64,000 bases of DNA, taken from assembly GCA_964457225.1 (NCBI GenBank), contig CAYWEM010000001.1, positions 124,001-188,000 of the forward strand, read 5' to 3'. Position numbers and translations under genes: made by a program. Under the pieces are notes generated by a model. It was given only the letters and a program-made list of their open reading frames with translations. It did no database searches and had not been told where the DNA came from. This document shows positions 16,186-24,566 of the stretch, in pieces. This stretch comes from CAYWEM01 sp964457225 (GTDB taxonomy: Bacteria > Acidobacteriota > Aminicenantia > UBA2199). The stretch's first letter is position 1; each line of letters starts with the position of its first letter.

Positions 16186-17331
16186 TCAGTTTACGCCAGG
16201 GTCTCCAGAAAAATCGAGCTCTTTCAGGAAATCATTCAGGGCAATCATGCTCACTCCATCCCTGGATTTGGGGCGGTGCAGGTTTAATACCGCCTGCAGG
16301 GCCCTGGCTTCAGGAAGCATGCCGTGAAAATGGAAAATGCTCTTGGCAAATGAATCGTCACTTTCCTTGACTTCGACCAGTAAAGCGGGTTTGTGGTCAA
16401 TAACCGCCAGGAAATCAACCTCGCGCTGTTGCTTATCCCTGAGGTAATGCAGTGCCACCCGGCTGCCGGTGGTGTCCTCGAGGTAATGCAGTTCCTTGAG
16501 CAGTTCCAGGGCTACCAGGTTCTCCAGGCGGGCGCCTTTTTCACCCTGCACCGCACCGCAATCAAAAAAAAAGTACTTGGTTTCCTTCAGGATACTGCGG
16601 GCGATATGCCGGGAATAAGGTCTGACCGGGAAAATGACATACAGGTTTTCCAGGATCTGCAGCCAGTGTTTGACCGTGTGAATGGAAACCTGCAGATCGT
16701 TGGCCAGCGAGGAAAACGATACGGATTTTCCGACCCGGCCTTTAAGCATTTCGATCAGCAATTCGATTGATTTCACGTCCCTGACCCGCTCCAGGTCAAG
16801 CAGGTCCTGCCTGAGGATAGTGTCCAGGTGAGTTCTGCGCCAGCGCTTTGCATAATTCTCGCTTCCCTTCAAAAAAGGCTCGGGAAAACCGCCGATGGTA
16901 ACAAGCTTTTCCAGGATTTCAGTCTCCGGGCCGCAGTCCCGGGCCAGGCATTCCTTCAAGGAAAGCGGATGCAGGCGGTACGAAAAAAAACGACCGGCCA
17001 GTGAATCACCGCCCCGCCTGGCGATGTCGAGCCGAGCCGAACCGGTGACCAGGATGGCCGGTTTTACACCCTCGGTATCGTAAACTCCCTTGATCCATGA
17101 TTTCCATTTTTTCATCTTGTGCAATTCGTCGAAAACAACCAGTTCCACATCTCGTCGCCATTCCTGCCGGTTTATTAAAACCCGGTCCGGAGCGGAATCA
17201 TAATTGAGATAAGCGCAGGAACTGCACAACTGCCTGGCCAGGGTTGTTTTGCCGACCTGGCGCGGCCCGGAGAGCAGTACCATCTTTTCGGGCAAATCTT
17301 TCAAAATGTCATTTTTCAGGTATCTTTCCAT
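16186..17331 (-). CDS. AAA+ ATPase with DUF4143 domain
   Basis: 381 residues. Walker A LLSGPRQVGKTTLARQL (residues about 18-34), Walker B VELVVFDELHKMKKWKSWIKG and sensor LVTGSARLD, followed by the C-terminal DUF4143 region with HYLRDKQQREVDFLAVID and LLVEVKESD. The last part has a PD-(D/E)xK-like D...EVK arrangement. This family is abundant and poorly understood, often in accessory DNA. The promoter lies 5 nt before the ATG, and an inverted repeat sits in its spacer. Confidence 0.85.
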   Translation of the reverse strand: MERYLKNDILKDLPEKMVLLSGPRQVGKTTLARQLCSSCAYLNYDSAPDRVLINRQEWRRDVELVVFDELHKMKKWKSWIKGVYDTEGVKPAILVTGSARLDIARRGGDSLAGRFFSYRLHPLSLKECLARDCGPETEILEKLVTIGGFPEPFLKGSENYAKRWRRTHLDTILRQDLLDLERVRDVKSIELLIEMLKGRVGKSVSFSSLANDLQVSIHTVKHWLQILENLYVIFPVRPYSRHIARSILKETKYFFFDCGAVQGEKGARLENLVALELLKELHYLEDTTGSRVALHYLRDKQQREVDFLAVIDHKPALLVEVKESDDSFAKSIFHFHGMLPEARALQAVLNLHRPKSRDGVSMIALNDFLKELDFSGDPGVN

Positions 17332-17336
17332 GTGAC

Positions 17337-17365
17337 TATTATGAAGTAATATTCATAATTGTCAA
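17337..17365 (-). promoter_or_regulatory. leaderless promoter with palindrome in the spacer
   Basis: Minus strand: TTGACA (17360-17365), 17-nt spacer, ATAATA (17337-17342), 5 nt before the ATG at 17331. The spacer carries the palindrome TTATGAA-6nt-TTCATAA (17340-17359), suited to a repressor dimer. Confidence 0.65.
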
Positions 17366-17476
17366 GACTATTATGAAGTTTGCTTCACTTTGGTCAACAC
17401 GAGATGCAACTCAAGTCTTGCCGGGTCGCACCCGGCCCTGGCCGGCCGGGTCCGGGTTTTCCCGGTCAAAGCCCCA

Positions 17477-17983
17477 TCAGCCGGGGTTGTTGCGGATGTA
17501 TTCCCGCAGGTGTTTTAATTCCCGGTCATTTCGGATGACGTGTTCGTAATAATTGCGTTGCCATAATTTCGCACCGGGGGTTTGATTCAATTCATTGATG
17601 CGTTTGGTGACGGCGGATTTAAATGATCGAACAATCGTTGGTACGGAACCGGAGACCGGTCGGCCGAATCGTTCCAACGTAGGGGCACGGCGCGCCGTGC
17701 CCCTACCATCGTTGACAATCAAAATACCATGAAAATGGTTGGGCATGACCACCCATTCGTCCAATTCAATTTCATTCCGCATTACGCCGGATTTTCTCCA
17801 TTCGTCGGCGACAATTATTCCGTCATCATTCAATACCATTTCCCCGCCAATGACATCACCGAATATGGATTCCCGGTTCCGGGTGCAAATGGTCAGGAAA
17901 TACGCGCCAACCCGCGAATAATCATATCCCTTCAGGCGGATGGAACGTCGCCTGTGTATTTCCGGGTCGAATTTCTTTGCCAT
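17477..17983 (-). CDS. REP-associated tyrosine transposase (RAYT), C-terminally truncated
   Basis: 168 residues. HUH motif VVMPNHFHGI (His83, His85) and catalytic tyrosine region WQRNYYEHVIRN (Tyr145/146) define the Y1/RAYT family, which acts on REP palindromes. The reading frame stops at YIRNNPG-TGA, but the next codons read WGFDRENP, the usual RAYT tail, so the TGA looks like a recent nonsense change (for example CGA to TGA). A perfect 28-nt palindrome lies inside the gene (17679-17706) in frame, encoding about residues 92-102. Confidence 0.8.
   Translation of the reverse strand: MAKKFDPEIHRRRSIRLKGYDYSRVGAYFLTICTRNRESIFGDVIGGEMVLNDDGIIVADEWRKSGVMRNEIELDEWVVMPNHFHGILIVNDGRGTARRAPTLERFGRPVSGSVPTIVRSFKSAVTKRINELNQTPGAKLWQRNYYEHVIRNDRELKHLREYIRNNPG
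17679..17706. repeat. perfect 28-nt REP-like palindrome inside the RAYT gene
   Basis: Half-site GTAGGGGCACGGCG followed by its exact reverse complement. Related sequence occurs at 42136-42186. It is absorbed into the coding frame without a stop. Confidence 0.85.
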
Positions 17984-18133
17984 ATTTCAGAGCCCGGCGT
18001 GTTGTCAATTCTTTGCCGCGCTCGGTCGTTAACATCTTTCATCCGATTGTTCCGGGCAATATCATATTGCGTTGTCTGCCTGCGCTCATTTGCCGGTGCG
18101 ATTCATCAATCCCCCCCGGCGGCCTTTCCCGGC

Positions 18134-19282
18134 CTAATCCACGCGGTAGTAATACCAGCGACTTTCCGGGAAATCCGGGGTACGGGGATCAATGTAGATG
18201 ATACTTGCCGACCGGCCTGGTCCGGTTGTATTGTCGGTGAGCTGGATGCGCAGAGATGTCCATTGGACCGCCACCCTGCCGCCCAAATAGCGACTTCTGT
18301 AAAGAAATTGCCCCTTGTAACTCCTGTCCGATTCCCGGGTCACCTCGATGATCTTTTCGTTGTTCCGGTAGCCTTCATCGATTCTGTGCCTTTGCGGATC
18401 CGAGATGTAGCCGACTATTTTCCCGCCTTCCTGGACGAAGTTGATATAGGCGTCATCGCCGTTGGACTTCCACCTGCCGGGCAGGGCGATGACCTGCCGG
18501 TTCCGCTCTTCCGTATCCGTCCGGGGCAGGGTGCCCCTGGTCGCCGGTGAATCGAAACCGGGTTCGAGGTTCAGGCTGGACAGGCGCACGATGTTTTCCA
18601 GATCCACTATCATCCTGGTTATATCGGCCGGGTTTTGCAAACCCGGAATGTTCAGGTTCCGCACCTGGGTTTCAGTCAGGAAGGAACAACCCAGGGTGCC
18701 GCGGATCCTGGTTCCCGCGGCCAGGGCCTGGTTCATCCCGCTTTTGGCCGATTCCAGGCCGAAACTATTGCCCAGCTGGGCGGCGGCCAGCGCCTGTCCG
18801 CTGTGAAAACCGAGATCTGCGATGTAGGTGTCGCAGGTGGTGATATAGCGCAGGCCCTAGTCCGACCTGAAGATGACCGACATGGCCAGCTTCAGGTCCG
18901 AGTGGCATTGCTCCAGGTAGGAAGCACGGCCCCGGTTGTTCAGCCGCTCGGTGGCCCGGGCGAAGCGTTGGAGTTTTTCGACGATCCTCCTGATCTGGCC
19001 CGAGTCGAAGGGCGGGTCGAAATACTGCCCGGCAAGCTGGTCGAGCATGGTGACGGCCGTGTTGATGTAGCCGTTTAGCGTGGCAGAGTTTTCCGGGGTG
19101 AAGCCCTGGGTTTCGATTATCAGGGCGGCCACCCCGAGGTTGCCGGACGCGTTAAACACCAGGCGCTGGAGCTCGTTGGCCTCGAGCGGCCGGACTCCGG
19201 CCCAAGGCAGGAAACAGAGCAGGGTGAAAAACGCGGTCCTGAAAAATACCCCTTCAGTTTTAAACCAATCTTTTTTCCCCAT
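18134..19282 (-). pseudogene. exported protein gene interrupted by an in-frame amber codon
   Basis: Two open stretches, 18857-19282 (141 residues, signal peptide then helical repeats) and 18134-18736 (200 residues), are in the same frame. Only a TAG at 18857-18859 separates them. The 41 codons after the TAG (GLRYITTCDTYIADLGFHSG...) continue smoothly into the second part, giving an intact product of about 382 residues. The C-terminal half includes GRWKSNGDDAYINFVQEGGKIVGYI, lipocalin-like in pattern. No family recognised. A CAG-to-TAG change, a sequencing error or amber readthrough would each explain it. Confidence 0.75.
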
Positions 19283-19288
19283 GGGGCG

Positions 19289-19317
19289 ATTCTAAGAACG
19301 CGGGTTTAAAAAGTCAA
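19289..19317 (-). promoter_or_regulatory. promoter giving a leaderless mRNA (amber-split gene)
   Basis: Minus strand: TTGACT (19312-19317), 17-nt spacer, TAGAAT (19289-19294), 6 nt before the ATG at 19282. Confidence 0.7.
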
Positions 19318-19365
19318 GCTGATTGCAGGAACAACGAGCCGGCCGGCCGGCATTCCCTGTCTTGA

Positions 19366-20442
19366 CTACATATTCTCGAGCAAACTGCTTAAAAACTGCG
19401 GGAAGAACTGAGCAAAGCTCCGGCCCGATGCTTCATAGCCGCGGAGCGCTTCAAGCATGGCCGGGCACAAAACAAAGCCCCGTTTTTCATGATAACCGAG
19501 TCGCACCCGGGTTTGTGCCCGGTCAACCTCGGTTTTTTCTTTCAGGGTCACCCAGTGATCCAGGGTCCGCACCAGGCACTCGTCAAAGAACATCACCTTA
19601 TCCGGATAGTGTTGGCGGGCCGCGGCAACTTCCGCTTTTTCCCATACCAGGTCAACGATTTTCACGATTTGCTCCGCATAGGCCTCGGCCCGGGTCTGGG
19701 GCGCCACCATGTCATGAATGAACTCATGGGGTGAATAACTGATGCGGTCCCAGGGCGTGTAAACGTCATATTTCACTCCGCACCAGATCGGGCCCATGGC
19801 CGAACCGCGGGGACCGATCAGGTTGGGGATGACCCGGATTTGCTCCACTTTGCGGCTGAAGTCGGCCTCGGCTATCTGCAGGTAGGCCAAGGCACTGCGA
19901 ATGGCCGAAAAAACGCTCTGCTCGTACTGACTGACCGCATCCCGGTACCAGGGTTGAACCCGGCGCCACAGGGCCGGAATATCAGCCTTTTTGTAAAACC
20001 AGTTCAAATCGGGCAGGATCACGGCCACCCGTTCTATTTGCCCCAGTTTCTTTACCGGGTCTTGATCATGGCGCAGATACCATGCGGTCATTTCTGCGCG
20101 GCGCCAGCGGATAGCCGGGGGTTCGCTGCAATTCACAGCCAGCATGGTGAGATCGTATTCGAACATTTGGTTCTGCAACTGATTACAGAGCTTCCTGATC
20201 CGTTTTTTCTCGCCTTTTGACAGGGTGTTGTCCAGTTCCTGCCAGACGAATTGCTTCAGGGGAATCATGCGTTCGCTATCCACTTGCTCAAACAAGCCGA
20301 TGGTGATGTAGGCAAAAGCGGTGAAAAGTGTTTGCGGATTATCGATACTGATCTTCTCTTCCAGACAGCCGGAGGGCCCGGCCTGCCCGGCGCTCAACGC
20401 AAACCCGGCCAGCAACACCATGATGATCGTCCACGTTTTCAT
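19366..20442 (-). CDS. exported zincin-like putative metalloprotease (HEFIH, DUF4932-like)
   Basis: 358 residues with signal peptide MKTWTIIMVLLAGFALSAG. Core DRISYSPHEFIHDMVAPQT provides HExxH, and VMFFDECLVRTLDH downstream provides a candidate Glu third ligand. This layout resembles DUF4932-type proteins as I remember them. It shares HEFIH but little else with the 12559-13464 protein. Unlike its neighbours it has a good ribosome site (GGAGG) before the ATG. Confidence 0.7.
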   Translation of the reverse strand: MKTWTIIMVLLAGFALSAGQAGPSGCLEEKISIDNPQTLFTAFAYITIGLFEQVDSERMIPLKQFVWQELDNTLSKGEKKRIRKLCNQLQNQMFEYDLTMLAVNCSEPPAIRWRRAEMTAWYLRHDQDPVKKLGQIERVAVILPDLNWFYKKADIPALWRRVQPWYRDAVSQYEQSVFSAIRSALAYLQIAEADFSRKVEQIRVIPNLIGPRGSAMGPIWCGVKYDVYTPWDRISYSPHEFIHDMVAPQTRAEAYAEQIVKIVDLVWEKAEVAAARQHYPDKVMFFDECLVRTLDHWVTLKEKTEVDRAQTRVRLGYHEKRGFVLCPAMLEALRGYEASGRSFAQFFPQFLSSLLENM

Positions 20443-20921
20443 TTATTTTCCTCCAGTTCAGCTCCACAGTGCCGACACTTTTTCAGGCAAGTGCAGTCCG
20501 GCCCGGGTACCCGGTGCTCTTCACGCAACCCGTCCGGGTTTTTTCGGGTCCAGGTCTGAGCCAAGTCTTTTTTCTCGTTCATCGGGGAACGCCATCTAAA
20601 CGCTTGCGGCCGGGCTCAAGTTCCCTAGTATGGGGGGGTCAAGTCTTGAAAAATCACATTTCCCGGAGAAAATGCAATAATGAAAGACCCGGCCCCCGGT
20701 TCCGTTCTGTCCCAGACAAGGCCGGATGCGCCGAGGTTTGACGACAGCGACAACCAGGCTCAATCCAAGATCCGCATCGACATGCAGATCCGCTCCAAGA
20801 ACTGAAATTTCGAATTTTCAGGCACCGGCCCGCCGCCTTGCATAAAATGTCTATTTTGAGGAGCGGCATTCCTCATAATAATGCTATTTCGTGGAATTTG
20901 GCTTGAGAAGGACCAATCCCG

Positions 20922-21058
20922 GCTGGTCATGTTTCTCCGCCCCACCGAAGTGGTCATGTTACCCAAGGGGCACGTCAAGCCTGGCTTTGTCGGTTCCCTA
21001 CACCTTCGTTTCTTGTCCCCCGCAGGGGGGAGCGTTCGCTTTTGCTTCACCCTTTCCC
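20922..21058. repeat. palindromic element, copy 4 (half, inverted)
   Basis: Reverse complement of the left half of the ~180-bp element: it ends in TTCACCCTTTCC and contains GTCGGTTCCCTACACC and AAGCCTGGCTTT, but the other arm is missing. Like copy 3 it carries an extra small hairpin (CCCCCGCAGGGGG) absent from copies 1 and 2. Confidence 0.8.
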
Positions 21059-21099
21059 TTGCCTAATATTAGTTGGGGAGTTATGGGCTCCCCCCCGGC

Positions 21100-21142
21100 T
21101 TGACAAATGTGATTTTAGATGTATATGTATAATGTATACATT
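21100..21142 (+). promoter_or_regulatory. promoter/operator of the CopG-VapC operon
   Basis: TTGACA at 21100-21105, with -10 candidates TATATG (21122) or TATAAT (21128-21133). A palindromic run of TGTATA/TATACA repeats overlaps the -10 and would suit autoregulation by the ribbon-helix-helix antitoxin. Confidence 0.5.
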
Positions 21143-21159
21143 TTACCGGGAGGTTTTTC

Positions 21160-21390
21160 ATGGTACGCACCCAGGTTTACCTTTCAGATCGTCAGCGGGC
21201 CAAGCTGGCCATGATCGCCAAAAAAACGGGAAAAAAACAGAGTGAAATCATTCGCGAAGCAATAGACAGCCTGATCGATAAAAACGTTCACGCTGAGCAG
21301 AAAGCGGCCCTGAAAGCGGCCGCCGGGATCTGGAAAGACCGCCCTGACCTGCCTGATTACCGGGAAAACAGATCCGAGTGGGACAGGTGA
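21160..21390 (+). CDS. CopG/ribbon-helix-helix antitoxin
   Basis: 76 residues. MVRTQVYLSDRQRAKLAMIA and KKQSEIIREAIDSLI are a textbook ribbon-helix-helix fold. The C-terminal acidic tail (WKDRPDLPDYRENRSEWDR) is the usual toxin-binding tail. GGGAGG precedes the ATG. It pairs with the downstream PIN toxin. Confidence 0.88.
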   Translation: MVRTQVYLSDRQRAKLAMIAKKTGKKQSEIIREAIDSLIDKNVHAEQKAALKAAAGIWKDRPDLPDYRENRSEWDR

Positions 21391-21395
21391 GCGGC

Positions 21396-21773
21396 ATGGC
21401 GAACTCAGTGCTGGTTGACACCGATGTCCTGATCGAATTTTTACGCGGCCGGCCCCGGGCGCTTGCTTTCATGGAGGAGTTTTTCCCGCGGATCATCCTT
21501 TCGCCGATCGTCATCGCTGAATTGTACGCCGGAGTCAAGGGTGAAAACGAATCGGCCGTTTTGGACAATTTCATTTCCTTGTTCCAGACAGCACCACTGG
21601 ACGCCGAGATCGCCAGGGCCGGGGGCTTGTACAAGCGGGATTACGGCAAATCGCACGGAGTCGGCCTGGCCGATGCCCTTTTAGCCGCCAGCGCCGAAAA
21701 AGCGAATGCGGAATTAAAAACCCTGAACGTCAAGCATTACCCGATGATCAAGGGCCTCCAGCCGGCCTACTAA
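21396..21773 (+). CDS. vapC: PIN-domain toxin, VapC family
   Basis: 125 residues from ATG 21396 (AGGTGA upstream). A GTG at 21378 is an alternative that would overlap the antitoxin. Conserved acidic residues are in VDTDVLIEFLRG, IAELYAG and GLADALLAA. These ribonucleases cut tRNA or rRNA and are held by the cognate antitoxin. Confidence 0.88.
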   Translation: MANSVLVDTDVLIEFLRGRPRALAFMEEFFPRIILSPIVIAELYAGVKGENESAVLDNFISLFQTAPLDAEIARAGGLYKRDYGKSHGVGLADALLAASAEKANAELKTLNVKHYPMIKGLQPAY

Positions 21774-21864
21774 TAGCTGAGGTCCTGTCTTTCTAAATGT
21801 CCCTTCCCTGATTGTTAGATGCCCGGTCCGGCAGAAAATGGCCGATTAAATGCTCGTTCCGCTC

Positions 21865-21891
21865 CCCTATCATCAAATGATATACAGGCTG
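21865..21891. repeat. 27-bp repeat with TATCAT-CAA-ATGATA palindrome, copy a
   Basis: Identical over 27 bp to 24567-24593. The core palindrome also occurs, inverted, at 38179-38193. The two direct copies bracket the zinc-ribbon and methyltransferase-HNH genes. Confidence 0.85.
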
Positions 21892-21964
21892 GTTTACAAA
21901 TAGTCTTCAGAGCCGGGATTGGCGGCGGTGCTTTTTTACCGCCAGGCTCATAAAAAAGGAGGCT

Positions 21965-22498
21965 ATGATGATTTGTCCGTTTTGCCAGGAAGAAATCAAG
22001 GATGGGGCCATCAAGTGCAAGCATTGCGGCAGTATGCTGACTGAGCCGAGTCCGACTGCCCCGGCGCCGGTCAGAGATCCAGGTGAAATGATCGGCTACC
22101 TGATGCTGATCGTGCCGGCCATCTCAATTCTGCTGATCTGGTTGTGGGTCGGACAGATGAACCTGCTCCAGAGTCCGGCTTCCACTCTGTCGTTACTTGG
22201 AATCGCCACCCTGTTCGGCACCGCTGTCCTGGCCGCTTTTGAGGCCAACCAGCTCGGCTTCGGCCGGCCGGACCCCAAAACCGGCAAAAGGTCTGAGACA
22301 GGCCCGCTGGGTTACTTCCTGGGCATGCTCGCCCTGTGGATCCTGGTTTACCCGATTTACCTGTATCAGCGAAGCAAAAAGGGCAAGAAAAACCTGGTGG
22401 TCGGCGGCATTCTGCTGGCCGTCATATTTGCCCTTTCCTGGTATTTCATGTACTCGACCATCGCCGAAAGGATCGCGGAAATCCAGAGCATCTTTTAG
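21965..22498 (+). CDS. zinc-ribbon membrane protein
   Basis: 177 residues. The N-terminal ribbon CPFCQEEIKDGAIKCKHCG has two CxxC pairs. Four hydrophobic segments follow (YLMLIVPAISILLIWLW, TLSLLGIATLFGTAVLAAF, YFLGMLALWILVYPIYLY, LVVGGILLAVIFALSWYFMY). AAAGGAGG precedes tandem ATGs at 21965 and 21968. Function unknown. The adjacent methyltransferase-HNH gene lies in the same direction. Confidence 0.75.
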   Translation: MMICPFCQEEIKDGAIKCKHCGSMLTEPSPTAPAPVRDPGEMIGYLMLIVPAISILLIWLWVGQMNLLQSPASTLSLLGIATLFGTAVLAAFEANQLGFGRPDPKTGKRSETGPLGYFLGMLALWILVYPIYLYQRSKKGKKNLVVGGILLAVIFALSWYFMYSTIAERIAEIQSIF

Positions 22499-22574
22499 AC
22501 CTAACTCCACCCGGGGATATATGTATTGTCAAAATGGGAAGCCCCGTTCCCCATATTGTTCCCTATTTTTTACA

Positions 22575-22603
22575 TTTAACACTTGCATTGAGCATGCTAT
22601 ACT
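22575..22603 (+). promoter_or_regulatory. weak promoter just before the methyltransferase-HNH gene
   Basis: TATACT (22598-22603) with a poor -35 (TTTAAC, 22575) at 17 nt. The -10 ends 9 nt before ATG 22613, which lacks a ribosome site, so a near-leaderless message is possible. Confidence 0.4.
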
Positions 22604-22612
22604 TGAAATCTT

Positions 22613-24313
22613 ATGGATCGTGAAACAATCGATTATTATCAGGAAAACGCCCCTGAACTTGCCGCACGCTATGACGAACTCTCTCCGACTGCCTTACAGG
22701 GACTGCTGGCAGATTTTCTTCCTAAAAGCGGCCGGGTACTCGAAATAGGTTGCGGCTCAGGCCGAGAAGCCCTTTTCATGGCTGAAAGAGGCATCCAGGT
22801 TACAGCCATCGACCCAGTGCCCAAAATGGTGGCAATCACAGCTGCCAAACTTAAAAACTATCCCGGTTCCCGAGTCATACATGCCGGTCTGCCACTGGCT
22901 GATGATCACCCTCTTTTAGCGGAAAGATTTGATGTAATTCTGATCAGCGCTGTACTTATGCACGTCCCAGAATCCGATTTGTTCGGTTTTGCCTGGCAAG
23001 TCAGCCGACTGGCCGGTGAAAACGGTCTGCTGATTATATCTAACTCGACCGGTCGCCATGGTTTGAATGAGAAAAGCCGAGACAGGCATGGTCGCTTATT
23101 CCGCGAAAGACCGGCAGCGGAAATTGCCCTGATTTTCGAGCGCCTGGGTTTCAGCATGTTGCTCCTTGACAGTTCAGCCGACAGCATGGAGCGGCCCGAC
23201 CTGGTCTGGGATACAATGGTTTTTCGACATCAGCGCTTGGGTGCCCGACCGCTTGACCAGATCGAATCAATAGTGAATCGAGACCGTAAGACAGCCACCT
23301 ACAAACTGGCATTATTGCGAGCTCTCTGCTCCATAGCCCAAACTGCCGGCCGTCATGTCAACTGGCACCTAGACGGGACTGTAAGCCTGCCTTTGGAATT
23401 GGTAAGTGAAAAATGGCTCTACTATTACTGGCCGCTGGTTGAAGTCAGGGAAGGGCTTTTCCCTCAGCTTCGAGGCGGTGAGGAACGCAAGCCTATGGCT
23501 TTTCGAAAGGAACTAAGCGCCCTGATAAATCATTTCGACAATCAGGGTGGTCTCTCCGCGTTTCATGCCGCCAGGCTTTCAGGTCGACTCAATGACGTTG
23601 AACAGAAGCTGTTAAGGACTGCACTCAATAAAATCGGGCGCACTATTGTTCTTGGCCCGGTAACCTATACCGGCGGTTCTCTAGCTGAAGCTGATCCTTT
23701 TTTTACTTTCCGGCCTGCTGGCTTTAAAAAATTCCATGATGGTGAGATATACATGCCGGCTGAGGTTTGGCGTGAAATGTGCCTTCTCGGCCACTGGCTG
23801 GGTGAAGCGATAATTCTGCGCTGGGCTGAGTTGGTTCACGATTTCTCCGGCCGCAATTTAGCTGTCAGTGCCATACTGGATCGCTTGCTTAAACAGCCGG
23901 AAAGTGAACGCGATGTAAGCGAAGCAAGATCCCTTCTGGCTGAGTGGCCAGGCCGAATCTGCGTCTGGAGCGGTCAACAATTGACAGGTCGTTTTGATGT
24001 TGATCATCTTATCCCCTTTTCTCTGTGGCGCAACAACGATCTCTGGAATCTGTTGCCCAGTTCTCCGCAAATCAATGCTGCCAAGCGTGACCGCCTTGTT
24101 TCCCGGGATTTGTTACAGGCCAGCCGGGAACGCCTTTTGAATTGCTGGCGCTACTTTTTCAAACGAAATCCCCGGCGCTTTACTGTTGGTTTGAGTCGAA
24201 CCCTTATGGCCCAGCCAATACTGAAAGATGGCTGGGAACACCCCGCTTTCACCGCCCTGCTTGAGGCAGTAGAAACACTGGCAGTCCAGCGTGACCTGCC
24301 GCGTTGGCCCTGA
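22613..24313 (+). CDS. methyltransferase fused to an HNH endonuclease
   Basis: 566 residues. Residues ~1-215 form a class I SAM methyltransferase (RVLEIGCGSGREALFMA, then VTAIDPVPKM, then VILISAVLMHV). A central helical part (TATYKLALLRALCSIA, LVSEKWLYYYWPL) is typical of a group of HNH proteins. Residues ~445-495 give the HNH nuclease (ICVWSGQQL, then DVDHLIPFSLWRNNDLWNLLP and NAAKRDR). The methyltransferase belongs to the small-molecule/UbiE-like type rather than an obvious DNA methylase. Position beside the defence island suggests, but does not prove, a defence role. Confidence 0.8.
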   Translation: MDRETIDYYQENAPELAARYDELSPTALQGLLADFLPKSGRVLEIGCGSGREALFMAERGIQVTAIDPVPKMVAITAAKLKNYPGSRVIHAGLPLADDHPLLAERFDVILISAVLMHVPESDLFGFAWQVSRLAGENGLLIISNSTGRHGLNEKSRDRHGRLFRERPAAEIALIFERLGFSMLLLDSSADSMERPDLVWDTMVFRHQRLGARPLDQIESIVNRDRKTATYKLALLRALCSIAQTAGRHVNWHLDGTVSLPLELVSEKWLYYYWPLVEVREGLFPQLRGGEERKPMAFRKELSALINHFDNQGGLSAFHAARLSGRLNDVEQKLLRTALNKIGRTIVLGPVTYTGGSLAEADPFFTFRPAGFKKFHDGEIYMPAEVWREMCLLGHWLGEAIILRWAELVHDFSGRNLAVSAILDRLLKQPESERDVSEARSLLAEWPGRICVWSGQQLTGRFDVDHLIPFSLWRNNDLWNLLPSSPQINAAKRDRLVSRDLLQASRERLLNCWRYFFKRNPRRFTVGLSRTLMAQPILKDGWEHPAFTALLEAVETLAVQRDLPRWP

Positions 24314-24402
24314 AAGAGGCTATTGCGGTCAGTTCTTGACTTTATCGAACGGTCAATTGGGATCGCGCTTTTCGATCTGGAATTGCACCATCAAACAAGG
24401 GG

Positions 24403-24540
24403 CCAGGTCTCCAGAATCCAGAAATCAGATTTGCAATCTGTTGTGTGAAAAGACACACCCATACGCAGGGACGGTTCCGCGAACCGCCCGGGTATTTGCC
24501 CCGGCCGAAAGGTCAAATTGGCAAGCAACGTCCCACCCCC
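24403..24540. repeat. island-flanking direct repeat, left copy (~138 bp)
   Basis: Starts CCAGGTCTCCAGAATCC and includes an inner palindrome (CGGTTCCGCGAACCG). It matches 41885-42018 at close to 90% by eye in the same orientation. The two copies enclose the entire defence island. The 530-bp gap 24314-24843 also contains the 27-bp repeat, a promoter and a 30-codon ORF. Confidence 0.85.
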
Positions 24541-24566
24541 GCCCGTATTGAATGAGCCGCTCCCCG

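Larger units (their letters stand above)
20443..21159. other. intergenic region of about 700 bp with half a palindromic element
   Basis: Contains the half element at 20922-21058 and the CopG/VapC promoter at 21100-21133. A 41-codon frame (20680-20805, MKDPAPGSVLSQTRP...) is present but has no convincing ribosome site or homology and is not called. Nothing else recognised. Confidence 0.5.

Noticed and set aside
14468..19282. Stop-codon reassignment as an explanation of in-frame TGA and TAG
   Set aside because: Many neighbouring genes end normally at TGA or TAG/TAA, and both stop types are involved, so point mutation or read error is simpler.
20680..20805. 41-codon ORF (MKDPAPGSVL...)
   Set aside because: No clear ribosome site at proper distance, no recognised similarity and low-complexity charged content. 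Kept only as a note in the intergenic entry.
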